Shown piece by piece: positions 27,416-35,869 of a stretch of 64,000 bases of DNA. The notes beneath the pieces are model-generated. The model did no database searches, was not told where the DNA came from, and worked only from the letters and a program-made list of their open reading frames with translations. The DNA is from CAVAWX01 sp963614215. Lineage in GTDB: Bacteria > Actinomycetota > Coriobacteriia > Coriobacteriales > QAMH01. Made by a program: the position numbers and the translations under genes. Location: positions 6,411-70,410 of the forward strand of contig CAVECB010000006.1 in NCBI GenBank assembly GCA_963614215.1, written 5' to 3'. Each line of letters starts with the position of its first letter. Position 1 is the stretch's first letter.

Positions 27416-28681
27416 TTAGCTGCGGTAGTCGGCGTTGATGTGGATGTAGTCGTGGGTGAGGTCGCAGGTCCACACGCGCGCCTGGCCGTTCCCGGCGTGA
27501 AAGTCCACGTCGATGGCTATCTCGTCACGCTCGAAGCGTTTGGTGGCCTCCTCTTCGGAAAACGACTGCGCCAGGCCTGCACGGCACACGGGCAACCCCA
27601 TGATGTCGATGTCGCAGCGCTCCTGGGCAAAGTCCGCGCCCGACTTGCCCGCGGCGGCGGCGATGCGCCCCCAGTTGCAGTCGCGTCCGGCGATGGCGGT
27701 CTTGACCAGCGGAGAATTGGCGATGGCGCGGGCTGCCAACTCGGCGTCTTCGTCGTGGGCCGCGCCGCGCACGGTCACGGTCACGAGCTTGGTCGCCCCC
27801 TCGCCGTCTGCCGCTATCTGGCGAGCCAAGTCCTCGCAGACTGATTGCAGGGCCGCCGCGAAGATGGAAAAACGCGCGTCGTCGGCCGACTCAATCGTCG
27901 GTAGGCCCGCCGCGCCGCTTGCCAGCAAAAAGACGCTGTCGTTGGTGGAAGTGTCGGAGTCCACGGTGATCTTGTTGAAGGAGACATCCACCGCCTGCTT
28001 CAGCGCCTGGGCTGCAACGGATGCGGAGACGGGCGCATCGGTCGTGAGCACGGCCAGCATCGTGGCCATGTCCGGCTGGATCATGCCCGAACCCTTGCAC
28101 ATGCCGCCCACCGCGCAGGCCTGCCCGTCCAGCTCGAAGGCCACGGCGCATTCCTTGGGGTGGGTGTCGGTGGTCATGATGGCGCAGGCCGCGTCGTGAG
28201 CCGCCGCAGGCGATGCGGCGGCGGCGGCTGCCAGCAGCGGCACGCCCTCGGTGAAAGGCGCAAGCGGCAGCGGCACGCCGATGACGCCGGTGGAGGCGAC
28301 GAAAACCTCTTCGGCCTCGCAGCCCAGGGCCTGCGCCACGCAATCTGCGCTTTGCCGCGCCACGTCCATGCCGGGCTGCCCCGTCGCGGCGTTCGCGTTG
28401 CCCGAGTTCAAAACCACCGCGCGCGCCTTGGCCTTCGCGGCCACCTCGCGCGAGACGGCCACGGGGGCAGCGGCGAACTTGTTTTTGGTGAAGACACCCG
28501 CCGCGACGGCAGACCCTTCATCGGCGACGACGAGCGCGGCGTCGAGGCGGCCCGGGTTCTTGCGAAAACCCAAGTGCAGGCCGGATGCGGAAAAGCCGGC
28601 TGCGGCGCAGACCCCGCCGTCCACATAGGAAAACGTCGGGTCGGGCAGGGGCGCGTGCTGTATGTTCGTGTGCTGTTCCAT
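27416..28681 (-). CDS. argJ: Bifunctional ornithine acetyltransferase/N-acetylglutamate synthase
   Basis: 421 residues. The autoproteolysis site is intact: KGSGMIQPDMATMLAVL, with cleavage expected before the Thr of MATML. SFNKITVDSDTSTND and the C-terminal DYIHINADYRS are also typical. It recycles the acetyl group from acetylornithine to glutamate. First gene of the arg operon here; argC, normally just upstream, is replaced by ackA. Confidence 0.96.
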   Translation of the reverse strand: MEQHTNIQHAPLPDPTFSYVDGGVCAAAGFSASGLHLGFRKNPGRLDAALVVADEGSAVAAGVFTKNKFAAAPVAVSREVAAKAKARAVVLNSGNANAATGQPGMDVARQSADCVAQALGCEAEEVFVASTGVIGVPLPLAPFTEGVPLLAAAAAASPAAAHDAACAIMTTDTHPKECAVAFELDGQACAVGGMCKGSGMIQPDMATMLAVLTTDAPVSASVAAQALKQAVDVSFNKITVDSDTSTNDSVFLLASGAAGLPTIESADDARFSIFAAALQSVCEDLARQIAADGEGATKLVTVTVRGAAHDEDAELAARAIANSPLVKTAIAGRDCNWGRIAAAAGKSGADFAQERCDIDIMGLPVCRAGLAQSFSEEEATKRFERDEIAIDVDFHAGNGQARVWTCDLTHDYIHINADYRS

Positions 28682-28713
28682 AATGGGCGCATTGTGCGCC
28701 TGCTGGCGCTGAT

Positions 28714-28751
28714 TTTCAATAATTATTTTGAAATATGCAGAAATCCTGCAT
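28714..28751 (-). promoter_or_regulatory. Tandem ARG-box-like palindromes upstream of argJ
   Basis: Two palindromes stand in the AT-rich gap between argJ and ackA. ATGCAG-N5-CTGCAT is at 28735-28751 and TTTCAA-N8-TTGAAA at 28714-28733; their centres are about 20 bases apart. Actinobacterial ARG boxes contain TGCAT-type halves and usually occur in pairs about 21 bases apart. The assignment to ArgR is supported by the argR gene in the same operon. Confidence 0.6.
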
Positions 28752-28773
28752 TATTCGGCGAAAATATTCAATG

Positions 28774-30009
28774 CTACCCAACGTCGAGGCCGTCCGGGCG
28801 CACGACGGAGCCCTTGCCCGTGGCCAGCGCCATCGTGTCGCGCGCAATCATCAGCTCCTCGTTGGTGGGCACGACAAGCAGCTTCACCTTCGAACGCGCA
28901 TCCGATATGACGCGCTCTTCGCCTTCGACCTTGTTGGCCTGATAGTCGACGATGATGCCTAGCGCCTCCATGCCGCCCAAGATCATGCGCCGCATGCGCT
29001 CGCAATGCTCGCCGATGCCGCCGGCAAACGATATCGCGTCCACGCCGCCCATGATGGCAATGTAGGAGCCAATCATCTTTTTCACACTGTGCGCGTACAT
29101 GTCGTAGGCCAGCGTCGCGCGTTTGTGCCCGGCGATGGTCGCGGCCTTGATGACGCGCAGGTCGTTGGACAGACCGGATATGCCCAGCAGGCCGGACTCG
29201 CGGTTCATCAGCTCGTTTATCTCGTGGGGCGTATAGCCTTCCTGCTCCATCAGGTAGGTGACGATGGCCGGGTCGATGTCGCCGCAGCGCGTGCCCATCA
29301 TCACGCCGCCGAGCGGGGTGAATCCCATAGACGTGTCCACGCTCATGCCGTGGTCGACCGCCGTGAGCGAGCAGCCGTTGCCCAGATGGCAGGTGATCAG
29401 CTTCAGGTCGGCCACGTCGGCATCGAGCAGCTCGGCGGTGCGCCGCGCGATATAGCGGTGCGAGGTGCCGTGCGCGCCGTAGCGGCGTATGCCGAAGCGC
29501 CCGTAGAACTCGTAGGGCAGCGCGTACATGTAGGCGTACGGCTGCATGCTCTGGTGGAAGGCCGTGTCAAAGACGACGGAATGCGGTACGTCGCCCATGA
29601 GCTTCATGCACGCACGTATGCACGAGAGCGCGGGCGGATTGTGCAGGGGCGCAAGCTCCGAGCACAGCTCGATGTCGCGGATAACGCCGTCGTCTACCAG
29701 CACCGACTCGCTGAACTTTTCGCCGCCATGCACGATGCGGTGCCCCACGGCGTCTATCTCGGAGAGATCAGACAGGCTCGCCTGGCCGCCATCGGTCAGA
29801 GCCTCGATCACGGCACGCATCGCGTCTAGGTGCTCGTCCATGGGCTTTTCGACGACGTTGTAGCCGTCGGTGCCGCGCCATATCTTGATGAACGAGCCGG
29901 GCTCGCCAATCTTCTCGCACAGACCCTTGGCGACGACGCTCTCGTCGCTCATGTCGATGACCTGGTATTTCAGCGAGGAACTGCCCGCGTTGACGACCAG
30001 AATCTTCAT
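28774..30009 (-). CDS. ackA: Acetate kinase
   Basis: 411 residues from MKILVVNAGSSSLKYQVI, the canonical start. Further motifs: VVFDTAFHQSM, GTSHRYIARR, GNGCSLTAVDHGMSVDTSMG and FAGGIGEHCERMR. It makes ATP and acetate from acetyl phosphate. No pta gene adjoins it in the window. The frame is open upstream of the chosen ATG, but homology begins here. Confidence 0.97.
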   Translation of the reverse strand: MKILVVNAGSSSLKYQVIDMSDESVVAKGLCEKIGEPGSFIKIWRGTDGYNVVEKPMDEHLDAMRAVIEALTDGGQASLSDLSEIDAVGHRIVHGGEKFSESVLVDDGVIRDIELCSELAPLHNPPALSCIRACMKLMGDVPHSVVFDTAFHQSMQPYAYMYALPYEFYGRFGIRRYGAHGTSHRYIARRTAELLDADVADLKLITCHLGNGCSLTAVDHGMSVDTSMGFTPLGGVMMGTRCGDIDPAIVTYLMEQEGYTPHEINELMNRESGLLGISGLSNDLRVIKAATIAGHKRATLAYDMYAHSVKKMIGSYIAIMGGVDAISFAGGIGEHCERMRRMILGGMEALGIIVDYQANKVEGEERVISDARSKVKLLVVPTNEELMIARDTMALATGKGSVVRPDGLDVG

Positions 30010-30281
30010 GCAGCGCCTGTCCCCTCTCGCCTTGCAGCGCTCGGACGTGGATGTCGGTTTTCTACTCTTTAAAGCAGGTGCGCCGTGCACATGCGGCGCG
30101 CCTTCTTGCCATTCGAGGGGATATTTTCCCACGCGCAAAGCAGGCGGGTAAACAGCTAGTCAGCCGAACGGCGCGGCGCTGCGTGGAGACGGTGTCGCGG
30201 GCGGTATGCGGTGCGCGTCGTGCATGCCGCCGATGGTGCGGATGAAAGGCGCGCGCGTCGCGGACGGCATGCGGCACTCCT

Positions 30282-30635
30282 CTACTTTTCAGGAAACATG
30301 CCCTCCGGCATCTTCTCGCCGCCACACACGTGGATGTGCCAGTGCTTCACCGTCTGCGAGGCGTCGTCGCCGGTGTTCACGATCAGGCGAAAGCCGCTGT
30401 CGGCGATGCCGCAGATGCCGGCCACCTTCACGGCCGCGTCGAAGAGGTGCCCTTTCAGCTCGGTCGGCACGCCATCGGCGATCGAGGCGTAGTGGTCTTT
30501 GGGCACCACCAACACGTGCACGGGCGTCTGCGGGCTCGCGTCTTTGAACGCGGCGCACAGCTCGTCTTCGTAGACCATGTCCGTCGCCACCTCGCCGTTG
30601 GCGATCTTGCAGAAAATGCAGTTCTCGTCTTTCAT
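30282..30635 (-). CDS. HIT-family nucleotide hydrolase/transferase (HinT-like)
   Basis: 117 residues. CIFCKIANGEVATDMVYED at the start and QTVKHWHIHVCGGEKMP, the histidine triad, at the end place it in the Hint branch. Such proteins hydrolyse nucleoside phosphoramidates. The ATG has GGGAGATTC upstream and overlaps the stop codon of the small basic reading frame at 30632-30730 (ATGA). Confidence 0.92.
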   Translation of the reverse strand: MKDENCIFCKIANGEVATDMVYEDELCAAFKDASPQTPVHVLVVPKDHYASIADGVPTELKGHLFDAAVKVAGICGIADSGFRLIVNTGDDASQTVKHWHIHVCGGEKMPEGMFPEK

Positions 30636-30730
30636 GATGAATCTCCCTTCTCGTCTGTCTTTTCGCGACCCTTCTTGCGAGTCTTCGTGCGAGCCTTCTT
30701 GCGAGCTTTCTTGCGTGCGCCCGCCTGCAT
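30632..30730 (-). CDS. Possible 32-residue Lys/Arg-rich peptide made of RKK(A/G) repeats
   Basis: An ATG frame ends in a TGA that overlaps the ATG of the HIT gene, the arrangement of coupled genes. It reads MQAGARKKARKKARTKTRKK and then GREKTDEKGDSS. The DNA is a degenerate 12-base tandem repeat (CGCAAGAAGGCT-like, four copies). There is no good ribosome-binding site in front of the ATG. It may be a translated basic peptide, or only a repeat tract in the leader of the HIT gene; no homologue is recognised. Confidence 0.3.
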   Translation of the reverse strand: MQAGARKKARKKARTKTRKKGREKTDEKGDSS

Positions 30731-30768
30731 CGTGTGTCGGGTGCGCCACTTGCCTCAAAGCCCGGCGG

Positions 30769-31038
30769 CTAGCTGAGCTTGGTGTCTATCTCGCCGGTGT
30801 CGGCGTCGTCGAGTTTGCCCATCAACTCGGTGATGGTGAGCTGCGCGGTGTCGAGACGCTTTTGCAGGTCGGCCAGCACCTCCACCCCCAGCTTGTAGCT
30901 CTCGATACTGTCTTCCAGCTCCAGCTGGTTGCTCTCCAGCTGGCCCACGATGCCCTCGAGCTTTTCTAGGCCCTGCTTGAAGCTCATGGCCTCGATTTCC
31001 TCTTTGCTCATCTGCATGTTCTTTTTCGCTTCCGCCAT
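30769..31038 (-). CDS. xseB: Exodeoxyribonuclease VII small subunit
   Basis: 89 residues from MAEAKKNMQMSKEE, preceded by CAGGAGGG. The XseB core MSFKQGLEKLEGIVGQLESN and the LEDSIESYKLGVEVLADLQK helix are standard. It is the helical partner of XseA, 67 bases upstream in the same transcript. The short acidic tail after DDADTG is variable in the family. Confidence 0.95.
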   Translation of the reverse strand: MAEAKKNMQMSKEEIEAMSFKQGLEKLEGIVGQLESNQLELEDSIESYKLGVEVLADLQKRLDTAQLTITELMGKLDDADTGEIDTKLS

Positions 31039-31105
31039 CTTACCCTCCTGTTGTCTCGCCCCCCTTCGCAAAGCGCGGCAGGGGCGGCCTTTTTGTCTGC
31101 TTCGG

Positions 31106-32674
31106 CTAACTTGCCTTTTGTACCTCGTCTACCGTGCACGCCAGCTGCCCGTCGCGCAGCTGCACCCGCACCGCATCGCCCGGCGCGACCTTGCCCACGC
31201 TGTCCACGATGCTTGCCCCGTCTTGCGCGTAGGTGATGGAATAGCCGCGCGAAAGCGTTTTTAGGGGGCTGAGCGCGTCGAGGCGCGCCGCATGCACCGC
31301 GACCTGGGCGCGGGCTGCCGCCATCATGGCAGGTCCTGCGCGAAGGAGCGCCTCTTGCGAGCTGCGCAGCTCGCGGGCCTCCCCACCTGCGAGCGCCGAG
31401 CCCGCCGACATCAAGCGTTGCCGGGCAAGTTCGAGGCGTCGCGCGTCGCGCTCCAAAACCGCAGGCGCAAGCCGGGCAAGGCGTCCGGCGGCCACCTCCA
31501 CGCGCTGCGCGTCGCGAGCAAGCGCATCGGGTATGGCGCGGTGAAGGCGCTCGCGGGTCAGCTCCAGGCGTTGCGCGTCGCGGGCAAGCGCGTCGGGGAT
31601 GGCGCGGGACAGGCGCATGGACAGCTCGTCGAGGGACTGCGCGAAAGGCCCCACCACGTAGCGTTCGTCTTGCCATACGGGGCGCAGGCGCACCCTGTCC
31701 AGGCGGTGCGCGGCGGCCTCCAGGCGGTGCACAAGAGCCTGCGCGAGAAGCCGTTTCGCGTTGGCCACCTTCGAGCCCAGCTCGTCGGCAGAAATCCGCG
31801 TCGCGCCCTCAGCCGCCGTAGACGGCGTGGAACAGCGCAGGTCGGCCACCATGTCGCAGATGGAGTTGTCGGGCTCGTGGCCTATGCCTGTGACGACGGG
31901 CACGGGGCAGGCCGCCACCGTGCGCGCAAGCCCCTCGTCGTTGAAGGGCATGAGCGCCTCGTAGCTGCCACCGCCGCGCACGAGCAAGACCACGTCGGGC
32001 GCAGGCTCGAGCGAGGCGACGGTCTCTATCGCCGCCGACATCTGCGCAGGCGCGTCGTCGCCTTCCACTTTCACTCCGAAAAACAGCAGCTCTGCCAAGG
32101 GGTAGCGCCGGCGCAGGGTGCGGACAACGTCGTGGACCGCCTTACCGTGCGGGCTGGTGACAAGCGCGATGCGACGCGGCAGGGCGGGGATGCGGCGCTT
32201 GCGCGACGGATCCATCAGGCCTTCCGCTTTAAGCTTTGCCGCGATGCGCGCCACCTGCACGCGCAAGTCGCCCTCGCCGGCAAGCGCCAGACGCGAAACG
32301 GAGAACTGGAGCTGGCCGCGGGCGGGATAGGCGCTGAAGCGCCCGTCCATTTCGACGAGCATGCCCTGTGCCAGGGCCACGCCACTTTCCTTGTAGATGT
32401 TGCGCCACATGATGCAGGGCATGCTGGCCTTCTCGTCGCGCACGTCGAAGTAGACGGCCTTGTAGCGCGCGGCATCCGTGACCTGCGAGACCTCGCCCAC
32501 CACGCGCAGGCGTATCTGCTCGAGGCCGCGTTTGGCCGCCTCCATCGCCTGGGTAACGCTATAGGCCTGCGGGTCTGCGGTCGCGTTCGCACTCTTCGTC
32601 GCCGCGCCTCTCGCAGCTGCCGCATCGCCTGTTGCGTCTACGTCTTTTACCGTCATCCTCTTCACCACGCCCAT
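31106..32674 (-). CDS. xseA: Exodeoxyribonuclease VII large subunit with internal 22-residue repeats
   Basis: 522 residues from MGVVKRM; an ATG six codons later is an equally good start. The N-terminal OB domain covers about residues 40-140. The catalytic domain has ALVTSPHGKAVHDVV, LLVRGGGSYEAL and VVTGIGHEPDNSICDMVAD. The following coiled-coil region contains near-identical 22-residue repeats built on RAIPDALARDAQRLELTRER. The C-terminus has LSRGYSITYA, typical of XseA. Together with XseB it degrades single-stranded DNA. Confidence 0.93.
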   Translation of the reverse strand: MGVVKRMTVKDVDATGDAAAARGAATKSANATADPQAYSVTQAMEAAKRGLEQIRLRVVGEVSQVTDAARYKAVYFDVRDEKASMPCIMWRNIYKESGVALAQGMLVEMDGRFSAYPARGQLQFSVSRLALAGEGDLRVQVARIAAKLKAEGLMDPSRKRRIPALPRRIALVTSPHGKAVHDVVRTLRRRYPLAELLFFGVKVEGDDAPAQMSAAIETVASLEPAPDVVLLVRGGGSYEALMPFNDEGLARTVAACPVPVVTGIGHEPDNSICDMVADLRCSTPSTAAEGATRISADELGSKVANAKRLLAQALVHRLEAAAHRLDRVRLRPVWQDERYVVGPFAQSLDELSMRLSRAIPDALARDAQRLELTRERLHRAIPDALARDAQRVEVAAGRLARLAPAVLERDARRLELARQRLMSAGSALAGGEARELRSSQEALLRAGPAMMAAARAQVAVHAARLDALSPLKTLSRGYSITYAQDGASIVDSVGKVAPGDAVRVQLRDGQLACTVDEVQKAS

Positions 32675-32702
32675 ACCTGCGCGTCCCGACACGAGGAGGC
32701 TC

Positions 32703-33431
32703 TTAGCGCCCGGAGCGGGCAAGGCCGATGTAGTAGACGAGCTGCATGAGCGAGGTGAGTGCCGATGCCACATAGGTGAGCGCCGCCGCCGTGAGCACGC
32801 GCCGCGCACCGCCCGTGACCGACTCGGGCAGCGCCGCGCCGACACTGCCTTGCACCTGGCCGCCCGCACCCGCGCCGGAGATGTATTCCAGCCCGCGCCG
32901 CGAGGCGTTGAACTCGACAGGCAGCGTGACCAGGTGGAAGAGCACGGCAAATGCGAACAGGCCGATGCCCACCCACACAAGGCCGATCATATTCAGGAAA
33001 AAGCCGGCAATCAGCAGCCAGATCCACAGCGTAGACCCGAGGTTGGCGACGGGCACAAGCGCCGTGCGGGCGCGCATGGGGGCATAGCCGCGCGCGTGCT
33101 GGACCGCGTGCCCGCATTCGTGGCAGGCCACCGCCATGGCCGACACGCTCGTGGTGTGGTAGATGTTTTCCGACAAGCGCACCACAGGCCCTGACGGGTC
33201 AAAGTGATCCGAAAGCGTGCCGGACACGCATTCAACCGGCACGTCGGACATGCCGTTTTCGTCGAGCATGCGCCGCGCGATCTGGGCGCCCGTCATGCCC
33301 GTCTCGTTGTCGCGGTGCAGGTATTTGTTGTAGGAGGCACTGATGAAGGCCTGGGTGCCCGCGCCCAAAACAAGGCTGACCACGAGCATGACGATGTAGC
33401 CGAAGTTCATTCCGAGAAAAGTGGAGCTCAT
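32703..33431 (-). CDS. YugP-type membrane zinc metallopeptidase
   Basis: 242 residues. Membrane segments occur at the N-terminus (about 9-30), near 125-170 and near the C-terminus. The zinc motif HECGHAVQHARGYAP (HExxH) follows SVSAMAVACHE; the conserved VEFNASRRGLEYI also matches the YugP (neutral zinc metallopeptidase) family. A Gly-rich insertion follows it. The substrate is unknown. It lies 28 bases upstream of xseA on the same strand. Confidence 0.88.
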   Translation of the reverse strand: MSSTFLGMNFGYIVMLVVSLVLGAGTQAFISASYNKYLHRDNETGMTGAQIARRMLDENGMSDVPVECVSGTLSDHFDPSGPVVRLSENIYHTTSVSAMAVACHECGHAVQHARGYAPMRARTALVPVANLGSTLWIWLLIAGFFLNMIGLVWVGIGLFAFAVLFHLVTLPVEFNASRRGLEYISGAGAGGQVQGSVGAALPESVTGGARRVLTAAALTYVASALTSLMQLVYYIGLARSGR

Positions 33432-33533
33432 GTGACGCGTCCTTTCGAGTGGAGCCGATGCGGCAAATGCGGCGGCGGCGCCGTAGCGGTCGTATGTCGT
33501 GTGCGCATCATACCCGATGGAGCGGACACGCCG

Positions 33534-34985
33534 TCACAGCCGCCCCATCTTCTGCTCCCCGGCCGTTGGGGCGAGGGGGCGTGGCAGGGGGATGGCCGCG
33601 CCGATGGCGGCTGCCGCGATCATGATGACGACGCCGCGCAGGGGAAAACACATGAGCAAAAGCAGCGCCGCCATGACGGGCTGGCGCATGACGGCACCCA
33701 TGCAGCCGGCGGTGCAGGCGGCCACGCACGACACCGGATCGGCACCCGTGAGCAGCGAAAATCCGTAGCCAATGCTGACGCCGGCAAAGATAAGCGGGAA
33801 GAAGTGCCCGCCGCGCCAACCCATATGGATGCAAAACGGCGTGAGCGCCGCCTTCACGAAGCCGGTCGCGATGAGGACGCCGGCGGGGACGGTGAAATAC
33901 GACTCCATGAGCATGTGCGATTGCTCCTCGCCTGCAAACATCGCATAGGGCAGCGCCATGCCGCAGACGGCCAGGACGAGGCCTGCCAGGACGGCCTTCA
34001 CGACGGGGCGCTCTCCCAGGCGCGCGGAGAGTTTTTCCGTTGCCGCCGTCGATGCATGAAAGACCCAGCCGCAGGCGCATCCCGCAAGCGCAAGCGGTAT
34101 CGCCAGCCCAAGCTCCAGGCCGCCGACCTCCATGTCGGAAAAGCGCGGCAGCCCCATGCCGCCGCCAAAAATGTCGCCCAGCACGATGAAGGCGCCGAGC
34201 GCGCCCACGATGGCGCACAGGTAGACGAAGGTCTTTTGCGCACGAGGCAGGCAGATCTCGATGCCGCCGTCCTCGTCTGCGGCGTCCGCATCTTCGCGCA
34301 CTACAGTCGCGCCTGCATCCGACGCGGCGCCCCGGCCCATCGCAGCAGCATCTTCACCCGCATTTTCGCTGGCGGTGGCAGCGCCTTTGTCCGCTCTTTC
34401 ACCCGCCGCGCCCGCGCGCCCGGCAAGCGGCGCCACGAAGCCATAAAAGGGCGCCGTGAACACCGCCGTGAGCGCCGCCTGCGTGCCGAGCACGGTGAGC
34501 TTGCGAAACTCGCCCCCAAAGCGGCGCATTCTGTCGCCTACCCAGGTGCACAGCCCCGCGATGACGCCGGTAAGGCCGGCTTCAGGACCTATGGAGCCGC
34601 CAAACAAAAGCGGCAGCAGCGCCGCCACGGAAAGCTTTCCCATCTTGTCGTAAGGGTAGCGCCCCTCTTCCTTCACCCGCCCCATGACCGCGGACAGCTC
34701 CTCGGGGCACACGCCCGTCTTCGCGTCGAAGGCGCCGATGAGAAGCCCGCCCACGAGGCACAGCGCAAGCGGATAGGGCAAAAACCCGAACGGGCCTGCC
34801 GCAAGCGCCGGCGCCCGCCCAGACACCGCCTCGCCCAACGCGGCTGGCAGCTTCGCCCACAAAAAGTCGATGCCGAGGCCCATGAGGAAGAAAAACAGCC
34901 ACACGAACGCGCCCGCGAGCGCACCCGTGACCACGACGCACACGACGAAAAGCACACGGTTGAAGGGTTTGGCGAAATTCGGCAC
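33534..34985 (-). CDS. ClC-family chloride channel/antiporter with an acidic cytoplasmic insertion
   Basis: 483 residues from a GTG codon that reads VPNFAKPFNRVLFV, with AGGGGGG upstream; there is no ATG nearby, so this start is an inference. About ten membrane segments. The GGSIGPEAGLTGVIAG segment (near residue 125) and AGCMGAVMRQPVMAALLLL correspond to ClC pore motifs. A hydrophilic stretch of about 60 residues, rich in Ala, Glu and Asp, interrupts the membrane domain after the APFYGF helix. It could be an anion channel or an exchanger. Confidence 0.85.
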   Translation of the reverse strand: MPNFAKPFNRVLFVVCVVVTGALAGAFVWLFFFLMGLGIDFLWAKLPAALGEAVSGRAPALAAGPFGFLPYPLALCLVGGLLIGAFDAKTGVCPEELSAVMGRVKEEGRYPYDKMGKLSVAALLPLLFGGSIGPEAGLTGVIAGLCTWVGDRMRRFGGEFRKLTVLGTQAALTAVFTAPFYGFVAPLAGRAGAAGERADKGAATASENAGEDAAAMGRGAASDAGATVVREDADAADEDGGIEICLPRAQKTFVYLCAIVGALGAFIVLGDIFGGGMGLPRFSDMEVGGLELGLAIPLALAGCACGWVFHASTAATEKLSARLGERPVVKAVLAGLVLAVCGMALPYAMFAGEEQSHMLMESYFTVPAGVLIATGFVKAALTPFCIHMGWRGGHFFPLIFAGVSIGYGFSLLTGADPVSCVAACTAGCMGAVMRQPVMAALLLLMCFPLRGVVIMIAAAAIGAAIPLPRPLAPTAGEQKMGRL

Positions 34986-35053
34986 GGCCAGCTGCCCCCC
35001 TTTTCCTCTCCCAAAAGCCGCCAACGCCTCCCAGCGCCGTCGGCGGCACGTTG

Positions 35054-35869
35054 CTAGTGGTGCCTGCTTGCCTTGTAGTTCGCGAGATAGCCGGCAAACT
35101 CCGCGCTCGTGTCGGAATTCGTGGTCCTCCACGCCTTGTGGTCGACAATCTCGGACTCGAAGCCGTAGTAGGCGTCGATGTAGGCAATCAGGCCATCGAG
35201 TGCCTCGAGCTGCGCTTCGGGATAGTCCTCGCCGCCTCCCACATGCACCATCTCGATGCCGACGGAATAGGAGTTCATCCCGTAGTCCGCATAATCGCTG
35301 CCGATGGAGGTGGTGCCCGCCTTGTCGTCGCGGCTCTCGTCGCTCACCCCAAAACTCGCGTTGTGGCCGGTGTCGCCGAAGCCCGCATGGTGCGTGATCT
35401 TGTCCAGCGGCACGCACTGCCAAATCGAGCCGTCCTTGTTCACGATGAAATGCGCGGCGACCATGTTGCCGCTATCATCCCAGCTCTCGATCACGCTCGA
35501 GGCGCTGCCGCTGCCCTCGGTGTCGTGGAGCATGATGTACTTCTGGCAGCTCGCGGGCTTGTCGCCGTGCACAAACGAAGAACGGTAGTCCTCGGAAATG
35601 TTCAGGGCCGCGCGCAAGGCATCCGCGCTTGAGCGGGCCGCCGCCTCCTCGGCCGCTTTTTGCTGCGCCTCTAGCTCCTCGGCCGCTTTTTGCTGTTCCT
35701 CTTCAGAAAGCGAGGACTCCTGCGTGGCGCTGTTGGTCTCTTGAATTTTCTCGTCGGGTGCCTTCGTCTCGCCGCCCGACTGTCCGCACGCGGCAAGGCC
35801 GCAGCACAGCAGGCACGCGAGAAGAAAGACGGCCGCTATCCTAGTTGGGGTGCGCTTTGTTGACATCAT
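35054..35869 (-). CDS. Lipoprotein N-acetylmuramoyl-L-alanine amidase (Amidase_2)
   Basis: 271 residues from the ATG spaced seven bases from GGAG; two more ATGs lie within six codons. A lipoprotein signal ends in CGLAACG (lipobox). An Ala/Glu/Gln-rich helical stretch with a repeated QQKAAEELEAQQKAAEE unit follows. The amidase domain has zinc-ligand candidates in YIMLHDTEG, THHAGFGDTG and the C-terminal DHKAW. It probably trims peptidoglycan outside the cell. The start lies inside the end of the upstream zinc-ribbon gene (about 30 bases of overlap). Confidence 0.87.
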   Translation of the reverse strand: MMSTKRTPTRIAAVFLLACLLCCGLAACGQSGGETKAPDEKIQETNSATQESSLSEEEQQKAAEELEAQQKAAEEAAARSSADALRAALNISEDYRSSFVHGDKPASCQKYIMLHDTEGSGSASSVIESWDDSGNMVAAHFIVNKDGSIWQCVPLDKITHHAGFGDTGHNASFGVSDESRDDKAGTTSIGSDYADYGMNSYSVGIEMVHVGGGEDYPEAQLEALDGLIAYIDAYYGFESEIVDHKAWRTTNSDTSAEFAGYLANYKASRHH

